From assembly GCF_028368935.1 (NCBI RefSeq), contig NZ_JAQNDK010000001.1, positions 3,472,001-3,536,000 on the forward strand: a stretch of 64,000 bases of DNA, given 5' to 3'. The notes beneath the pieces are model-generated. The model was not told the origin of the DNA, did not search any database, and was given only the letters and a program-made list of their open reading frames with translations. Made by a program: the position numbers and the translations under genes. This document shows positions 59,219-64,000 of this stretch, piece by piece. How positions within the stretch are numbered: the first letter of the stretch is position 1; every line of letters starts with the position of its first letter. This stretch comes from Sorangium aterium. GTDB lineage: Bacteria > Myxococcota_A > Polyangia > Polyangiales > Polyangiaceae.

Positions 59219-61132
59219 ATGCAGCTGAATGCGAAGATCCCCGAAGGTCCCATCGAGAAGAAGTGGGACCAGCACCGCTTCAACCTGAAGCTCGTCAACC
59301 CGGCGAACAAGCGGAAGTACACCGTCCTCGTCGTCGGCACCGGCCTCGCCGGGGGCGCGGCGAGCGCGACGCTGGCCGAGCTCGGCTACAACGTGAAGAG
59401 CTTCTGTTTCCAGGACTCTCCGCGCCGCGCCCACAGCATCGCCGCGCAGGGCGGCATCAACGCCGCGAAGAACTACCAGAACGACGGCGACAGCATCTAC
59501 CGCCTCTTCTACGACACCGTGAAGGGCGGCGACTACCGCGCGCGCGAGGCCAACGTGTACCGGCTCGCGCAGATCAGCGTGAACATCATCGACCAGTGCG
59601 CCGCGCAGGGCGTGCCGTTCGCGCGCGAGTACGGCGGCGTGCTCGCGAACCGCTCGTTCGGCGGGGCGCAGGTGTCGCGCACGTTCTACGCGCGCGGCCA
59701 GACGGGGCAGCAGCTCCTCCTCGGCGCCTACCAGGCCCTCGAGCGGCAGATCGGCCTCGGCAAGGTGAAGATGTACCCGCGCACCGAGATGCTCGACCTC
59801 ATCGTCATCGACGGCAAGGCGCGCGGGCTCATCACCCGCAACCTGATCACCGGCGCGCTCGAGACGCACCTCGGCGACGCGGTCGTCCTCGCGTCGGGCG
59901 GCTACGGCAACGTCTTCTTCCTCTCGACGAACGCGAAGGGGTCGAACACCACGGCGATCTGGCGGGCGCACAAGCGCGGCGCGCTCTTCGGTAACCCCTG
60001 CTTCACCCAGATCCACCCGACGTGCATCCCGGTCTCGGGCGACTACCAGTCGAAGCTGACGCTCATGAGCGAGTCGCTCCGCAACGACGGCCGCATCTGG
60101 GTGCCCACGAACGCGGGCGACACGCGCCCGCCGGAGCTCATCCCCGACGGCGAGCGCGACTATTACCTCGAGCGCCGCTATCCGAGCTTCGGCAACCTCG
60201 TGCCGCGCGACGTCGCGTCGCGCGCGGCGAAGGCGGTCTGCGACGAGGGCCGCGGCGTGGGGCCGACGCGGCTCGGCGTGTACCTCGACTTCTCGGACGC
60301 CATCCGGCGCCTCGGCAAGCCGGCCATCGCCGAGCGCTATGGCAACCTCTTCGACATGTACGAGCGCATCACCGGCGACGACCCGTACAGCGTCCCGATG
60401 CGCATCTATCCGGCCATCCATTACACGATGGGCGGGCTCTGGGTCGACTACAACCTGATGAGCACGATCCCCGGCCTGTACGTGCTCGGCGAGGCGAACT
60501 TCTCCGACCACGGCGCGAACCGGCTCGGGGCGAGCGCGCTGATGCAGGGCCTGGCGGACGGGTACTTCATCATCCCGTACACCATCGGCGATTACCTCGC
60601 GTCGACGAAGCTCGAGCGGGTCGACGACCTCCACCCCGCCGTGAGGGACGCCGAGCGCGACGCGAGCGCGCGGCTGAACAAGCTGCTCGGCGCGAACGGC
60701 TCGCGAACGGCCGACTCGTTCCATCGCGAGCTCGGCAAGATCATGTGGGAGCAGTGCGGGATGGCCCGCAACGCGGCCGGGCTCAAGGGCGCGCTCGCGC
60801 GGATCCCGGAGCTCCGCGAGCAGTTCCATCGCGACGTCCGCGTCTCGGGGACAGGCACCGGCCTGAACCAGGAGCTCGAGAAGGCGGCGCGCGTCGCCGA
60901 CTTCTTCGAGCTGGCGGAGCTCATGTGTCGTGACGCGCTCGACAGGGAGGAGTCGTGCGGCGGGCACTTCCGCGAGGAGCACCAGACGCCCGAGGGCGAG
61001 GCGAAGCGCGACGACGAGCGCTTCTCTTATGTCGCCGCCTGGGCATGGCGAGGCGAAGGTCAGGCCCAGGAGCTCCACAAGGAGCCGCTCCAGTTCAACG
61101 AGGTTCACCCCACGCAGCGGAGTTACAAATAA
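59219..61132 (+). CDS. sdhA: Succinate dehydrogenase flavoprotein subunit
   Basis: A 637-aa protein. FAD-binding motif [20 protein letters not shown] is near residue 35, followed by [15 protein letters not shown] with the His expected to carry covalent FAD. Other motifs are QIHPTCIP, the substrate-site [20 protein letters not shown] and [20 protein letters not shown]. It oxidises succinate to fumarate in the TCA cycle (or the reverse). The start at 59219 matches the usual N terminus of this type ([19 protein letters not shown]). The stop overlaps the sdhB start (TAATG). Confidence 0.95.
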   Translation: MQLNAKIPEGPIEKKWDQHRFNLKLVNPANKRKYTVLVVGTGLAGGAASATLAELGYNVKSFCFQDSPRRAHSIAAQGGINAAKNYQNDGDSIYRLFYDTVKGGDYRAREANVYRLAQISVNIIDQCAAQGVPFAREYGGVLANRSFGGAQVSRTFYARGQTGQQLLLGAYQALERQIGLGKVKMYPRTEMLDLIVIDGKARGLITRNLITGALETHLGDAVVLASGGYGNVFFLSTNAKGSNTTAIWRAHKRGALFGNPCFTQIHPTCIPVSGDYQSKLTLMSESLRNDGRIWVPTNAGDTRPPELIPDGERDYYLERRYPSFGNLVPRDVASRAAKAVCDEGRGVGPTRLGVYLDFSDAIRRLGKPAIAERYGNLFDMYERITGDDPYSVPMRIYPAIHYTMGGLWVDYNLMSTIPGLYVLGEANFSDHGANRLGASALMQGLADGYFIIPYTIGDYLASTKLERVDDLHPAVRDAERDASARLNKLLGANGSRTADSFHRELGKIMWEQCGMARNAAGLKGALARIPELREQFHRDVRVSGTGTGLNQELEKAARVADFFELAELMCRDALDREESCGGHFREEHQTPEGEAKRDDERFSYVAAWAWRGEGQAQELHKEPLQFNEVHPTQRSYK

Positions 61133-61905
61133 TGCGCCTCACCCTCCATGTCTGGCGGCAGAAGGGCAAGTACGAAGCGGGCCGGTTCGTCACGTACGAG
61201 GTGCCCGACGTCAGCGAGCACATGTCCTTCCTCGAGATGCTCGACGTGCTCAATCAGCGGCTCATCCTCAAGGGTGAGGAGCCAATCGCGTTCGATCACG
61301 ATTGTCGCGAGGGCATCTGCGGCATGTGCGGCTTCATGATCAACGGCCAGGCGCACGGCCCCCTCCGTGGGACGACCGTGTGTCAGCTGCACATGCGTCA
61401 CTACAAGGACGGCGACGTGTTGTGGCTCGAGCCGTGGCGGGCCCAGGCGTTCCCGGTGGTAAGCGACCTCGCGGTGGACCGCAGCGCGTTCGACCGGATC
61501 ATCGCGGCGGGCGGCTTCGTCTCGGTGTCGACGGGCAGCGCGCCGGACGCGAACGCGATCCCGGTGCCGAAGGTGGTCGCCGAGCGCGCCATGGACGCGG
61601 CGGCGTGCATCGGCTGCGGCGCCTGTGTCGCATCTTGTCCGAACGCGTCCGCCTCGCTCTTCACCGCGGCGAAGCTCACCCACCTGAACCTCCTGCCGCA
61701 GGGCGAGCCGGAGCGCGATCAGCGGAGCCTCAACATGGTCGCCCAGATGCGCGTCGAGGGCTTCGGCCACTGCACGAACGTCGGCGAGTGCGAGGCGGTC
61801 TGCCCGAAGGAGATCCCCCTCGACATGATCGCGAAGATGAACCGCGACTACCTGCGCGCGACGCTGATCCACCGCGACGTGCAGGCCAAGGGCGGCACCG
61901 GCTGA
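61132..61905 (+). CDS. sdhB: Succinate dehydrogenase iron-sulfur subunit
   Basis: A 257-aa protein carrying three iron-sulfur clusters. The [2Fe-2S] ligands are in [10 protein letters not shown] plus a later Cys in RGTTVC, the [4Fe-4S] ligands in [12 protein letters not shown], and the [3Fe-4S] ligands in [12 protein letters not shown] with a shared later Cys pattern. It links FAD in SdhA to heme and quinone in SdhC. The start overlaps the sdhA stop, so the two are translationally coupled. A strong hairpin follows the stop, ending the sdhCAB operon. Confidence 0.95.
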   Translation: MRLTLHVWRQKGKYEAGRFVTYEVPDVSEHMSFLEMLDVLNQRLILKGEEPIAFDHDCREGICGMCGFMINGQAHGPLRGTTVCQLHMRHYKDGDVLWLEPWRAQAFPVVSDLAVDRSAFDRIIAAGGFVSVSTGSAPDANAIPVPKVVAERAMDAAACIGCGACVASCPNASASLFTAAKLTHLNLLPQGEPERDQRSLNMVAQMRVEGFGHCTNVGECEAVCPKEIPLDMIAKMNRDYLRATLIHRDVQAKGGTG

Positions 61906-61944
61906 GGCGCCGCACCGCCGGCCTCGCTCGAGGCCGGCGGCGCC
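61905..61944 (+). terminator. Terminator hairpin after sdhB
   Basis: CGCCGGCCTCG pairs perfectly over 11 bp with CGAGGCCGGCG around a CT loop, and outer AGGCGC/GCGCCT extends the stem. A C/T-rich run follows. It begins at the sdhB stop. Confidence 0.65.
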
Positions 61945-63071
61945 TCCCCTCCCTCCCCTCTCGTCGACGGCGAACTCCCTCCTCCCGCACGCCATGAACG
62001 GCGGCGCTCCGTCGCCGTCACCCCGCCGCCAAGGCGGGTGCGCCCCTGATTGACACCGGCTCGCCGCCCGGACGCGCTGCGCCGAAGGTGCGCCTGTGGC
62101 CCACGGGGTCAGGCCGGCCCTTCGGCCCATCACCGCCCGTACGGCCGGCCCCCCGGTCCCTGCAGGCGCAGGCTGCAGCGCCTCGGCACGAGGCTCACCC
62201 GAGCACGGCCCCGCGGCATGACAGGCGAGCCCTGGTGCCGTGGGTGCGCCAGCACGATCCCGACGGCCGCCGCAGGTGGGGCACGAGGCCGCCCTCATCT
62301 TCCGTTTTCGTACAATTTTTCACCAAAAACACAAGGATTTGCAGGCCCCCTGTGGAAAACAAAGCAGGAGTTTCCTGATCACCGACTCAGGGACTTCCTA
62401 AACCGTCTTCACATTGAGAGCCCCAACCGTACAGTCAACGTGGGATAAGCACTCGGCATGTTTCGAGAACATCTCGCCGCGACTCGCGCCTATGCCAGTG
62501 GGGGCTTTCCGAGCGTGACGAGCCGTCGCTCCAGTAGCAGCGCAACCGCGAAGATGCCGTGGCGCTCTCCCGCGCCGCAATGAAACGTGTCAGGGTCAAC
62601 AGGCACTTGTTCGAGGTCACGAGTTGGAATAACCTCGAAATTGTCCTGAACGGGATCAGTCGTCATAAGACAATTGTGGTCACCCCACACCATGTCGTAG
62701 ACTAGGTCGAACTTAGAGCGCCGCAGCGAGGGGGGGCATCCCGCGGCGAGCGCGTCGAGGATCGCATCGAGTATCGCTCTTCTGCGGAAGCCGGTTCGAG
62801 GGGAGGGCCGGCAGGAGGAGAAGCCAGAGGCAACGGCCGCGGCGACCTTTCTCCCGGCGGGTCAGGAGATCCGCTTTCCACATGGGAACGACGCGCACCG
62901 GGACCGCAAACCAGACCGACCGGGGCCGGGCAGATCGCCTGACGGCGCCCTGCTGCACTGTTCGTGCTGCGCGCCTTTGACGCGCGCCGGGGTCTGCGAG
63001 GCTGATCGGATGCGGGAGTTCGAACATCAGACAGGTCTCTTGGACGAGCGAAGAAGTAGGAGGGGAACTTC
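61945..63071. other. 1.1-kb region with no firm gene
   Basis: No gene is firmly supported. A locally AT-richer tract lies at about 62.30-62.45 kb (for example TACAATTTTTCACCAAAAAC). The right part is crossed by Arg/Pro-rich frames without ribosome sites. The only protein-like frame is the short minus-strand one at 62490-62693. Confidence 0.5.
62490..62693 (-). CDS. Possible small hypothetical protein or gene remnant
   Basis: A 67-aa frame (MVWGDHNCLMTTDPVQDNFE at the start, then VIPTRDLEQVPVDPDTFHCG). The codon use looks protein-like and is less GC-rich than surroundings. The same frame is open further upstream, with FDLVYDMVWGD continuing naturally, so this may be the end of a broken gene. 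No ribosome site and no recognised family. Confidence 0.3.
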   Translation of the reverse strand: MVWGDHNCLMTTDPVQDNFEVIPTRDLEQVPVDPDTFHCGAGERHGIFAVALLLERRLVTLGKPPLA

Positions 63072-63854
63072 ATGAGGTGCTGCATCGACGGCCTTAATCT
63101 GCATCCGACGAGCGTCCACGATGCTGCCGTTGTTCTCGACACCGTGACGGATCGGCTCCTCGCCGCGGGTGATCGGCGGGCGGCCTTCACCGACGTCTAC
63201 GGTATCGTCACGCGCGCGGTCGCGGCGCAGGTCGGGCGACGCGATGGCATGTTCCTCGAGCCGGCGTGGATCTCGCGGCTCGCGGGCCGGTTCTGCGAGC
63301 GCTACCTCCAGACGCTCGGCTGGTACGATCGGGGCGCGGCGCAGGACTGCGGCGCCTGGCACATCGCGTACGCGAGCACGGCGTCGCGGTTCACGCCCCC
63401 CGTGCAGAACGCGCTGCTCGGCTTCAGCGCCCACATCAACTACGACCTGATCTTCGGGATCCACGCGACGATCGTCGAGTTCGGGCACGGCGCCGACCGG
63501 GCGATGCTCGCGCGGCTCAAGCACGATCACGATCAGATCAATACGCTGCTCCGCGCCTCGGTCATCGAGGCGCTCGCGCGCCTCACCGCGCGGCACGGCT
63601 GCCCCCTCAGCGCGTTCTTCCTGGACAACGCGCCGGAGGTCGCGGTCTGGGTGTCCATGGAGATGCTCTCGCGGTGGCGCGAGCGGGTCTGGGACGACGT
63701 CCTGGCGCTCCTCGCCGCGCGCGACGGGAGCGAGCGGGCGGCGCTCTCCCGCGGGATCGAGCGGCGCTCCACGCGCATCGCCCAGATGCTCGCGCTGCCC
63801 TCGCTCCACCAGGCGCCGCATACGGCGCTCCGCCTCCTGTCAAGGGCCGCGTGA
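63072..63854 (+). CDS. DUF5995 family protein
   Basis: A 260-aa cytosolic, mostly helical protein; AGGAGG lies about 10 nt before ATG 63072. Segments FTDVYGIVTRAVAAQV, FLEPAWISRLAGRFCERYL and especially QNALLGFSAHINYDLIFGIH match what I recall of DUF5995. No function is established for the family. It is followed after 47 bases by the msrP-like start, probably one transcript. Confidence 0.75.
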   Translation: MRCCIDGLNLHPTSVHDAAVVLDTVTDRLLAAGDRRAAFTDVYGIVTRAVAAQVGRRDGMFLEPAWISRLAGRFCERYLQTLGWYDRGAAQDCGAWHIAYASTASRFTPPVQNALLGFSAHINYDLIFGIHATIVEFGHGADRAMLARLKHDHDQINTLLRASVIEALARLTARHGCPLSAFFLDNAPEVAVWVSMEMLSRWRERVWDDVLALLAARDGSERAALSRGIERRSTRIAQMLALPSLHQAPHTALRLLSRAA

Positions 63855-63901
63855 TCGCGGCCGACCGCAACCGGAGCCCCGCCCGATCGTAGAATGGGGG
63901 C

Positions 63902-64000
63902 ATGAGCAAGCTGCCCAAGGAACCGCCCGCCGGCGAGATCACCCCTCCAGCGCTCTACCTGCGGCGGCGCGAGCTCCTCAAGAGCGCGGCGCTCTTCGCC
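63902..64000 (+). CDS. msrP: MsrP-like sulfoxide reductase catalytic subunit (5' end only)
   Basis: Only 33 codons are in the window. EITPPALYLRRRELLKSAAL matches the N terminus of MsrP (YedY) proteins, where an ITP...YxxRR stretch forms part of the Tat signal. MsrP is a periplasmic molybdoenzyme that repairs oxidised methionine together with the membrane heme protein MsrQ. ATG 63902 has GGGGG just upstream. The call rests on the N-terminal pattern only. Confidence 0.55.
   Translation, partial: MSKLPKEPPAGEITPPALYLRRRELLKSAALFA

Noticed and set aside
62351..62360. DnaA-box-like TGTGGAAAAC and AT-richer patch as a replication origin
   Set aside because: A single imperfect box, no cluster, and no dnaA, dnaN, gidA or parAB genes nearby.
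62702..63190. Minus-strand frame upstream of the DUF5995 gene
   Set aside because: Ser/Arg/Pro-rich, overlaps the ribosome site and start of the DUF5995 gene, no ribosome site of its own.

Overview
The window is very GC-rich DNA and looks like part of the chromosome of a large-genome myxobacterium of the Sorangium/Polyangium type. The clues are codon use, many lipoproteins with long Ala/Pro linkers, a DUF3160 protein, a DUF1552 Tat protein, a GAF-SpoIIE phosphatase and a MYXO-CTERM-like sorting tail on an M23 peptidase (34.7-36.4 kb). The genus is inferred; there is no rRNA or other marker gene, and I saw no tRNA gene and no CRISPR array.

Layout. 1-6.2 kb: ordinary genes (DUF3160 lipoprotein, glutathione S-transferase, ABC-F ATPase translationally coupled to a glutaredoxin-like lipoprotein). 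6.3-16.4 kb: an accessory zone on the minus strand with IS5, IS21 and IS66 remnants, a 5'-truncated second copy of a TcB-TcC (SpvB/RHS) gene, a JAB/JAMM-like tip split from it by a frame change, and an orphan toxin tip with a candidate immunity gene. 16.5-33.5 kb: an intact Tc (ABC) toxin operon on the minus strand: TcA (2971 aa), a 182-aa phage-structural-like protein and a fused TcB-TcC (2406 aa) with a different C-terminal tip, followed by a small lipoprotein. 34-44.2 kb: M23 peptidase, LRR lipoprotein, small helical proteins, DUF1552, and an overlapping operon of lipoprotein LolA, an RluA-RlmI-type fusion and a PRPP synthetase. 44.6-47.7 kb: GAF-SpoIIE phosphatase, a deletion-scarred purL pseudogene and a small anchored protein. 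47.7-49.1 kb: non-coding DNA with an intrinsic terminator, hairpins and tandem repeats. 49.1-51.7 kb: aminopeptidase-like lipoprotein and cyclopropane fatty acid synthase. 52.2-57.2 kb: urease operon ureD-ureAB-ureC-ureF-ureG, with no ureE. 57.5-61.9 kb: receiver-GAF protein and sdhCAB. 63-64 kb: a DUF5995 protein and the start of an msrP-like gene.

The most interesting region is 7.2-33.5 kb. The two TcB-TcC copies share about 5.25 kb, including a block of about 1.1 kb with no difference I could find. Homology stops at the end of the RHS core, and each copy then has its own tip: JAB/JAMM-like in one, and in the other a domain loosely resembling colicin M followed by a candidate immunity lipoprotein. 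A third, orphan tip of CDI/Rhs tRNase-like type lies beyond, next to a candidate immunity gene. I read this as a Tc toxin with exchangeable tips, assembled by duplication, gene conversion and tip displacement. Antibacterial tips plus immunity genes would suggest that a delivery system best known for attacking eukaryotic cells has been partly turned against bacteria; this is inference.
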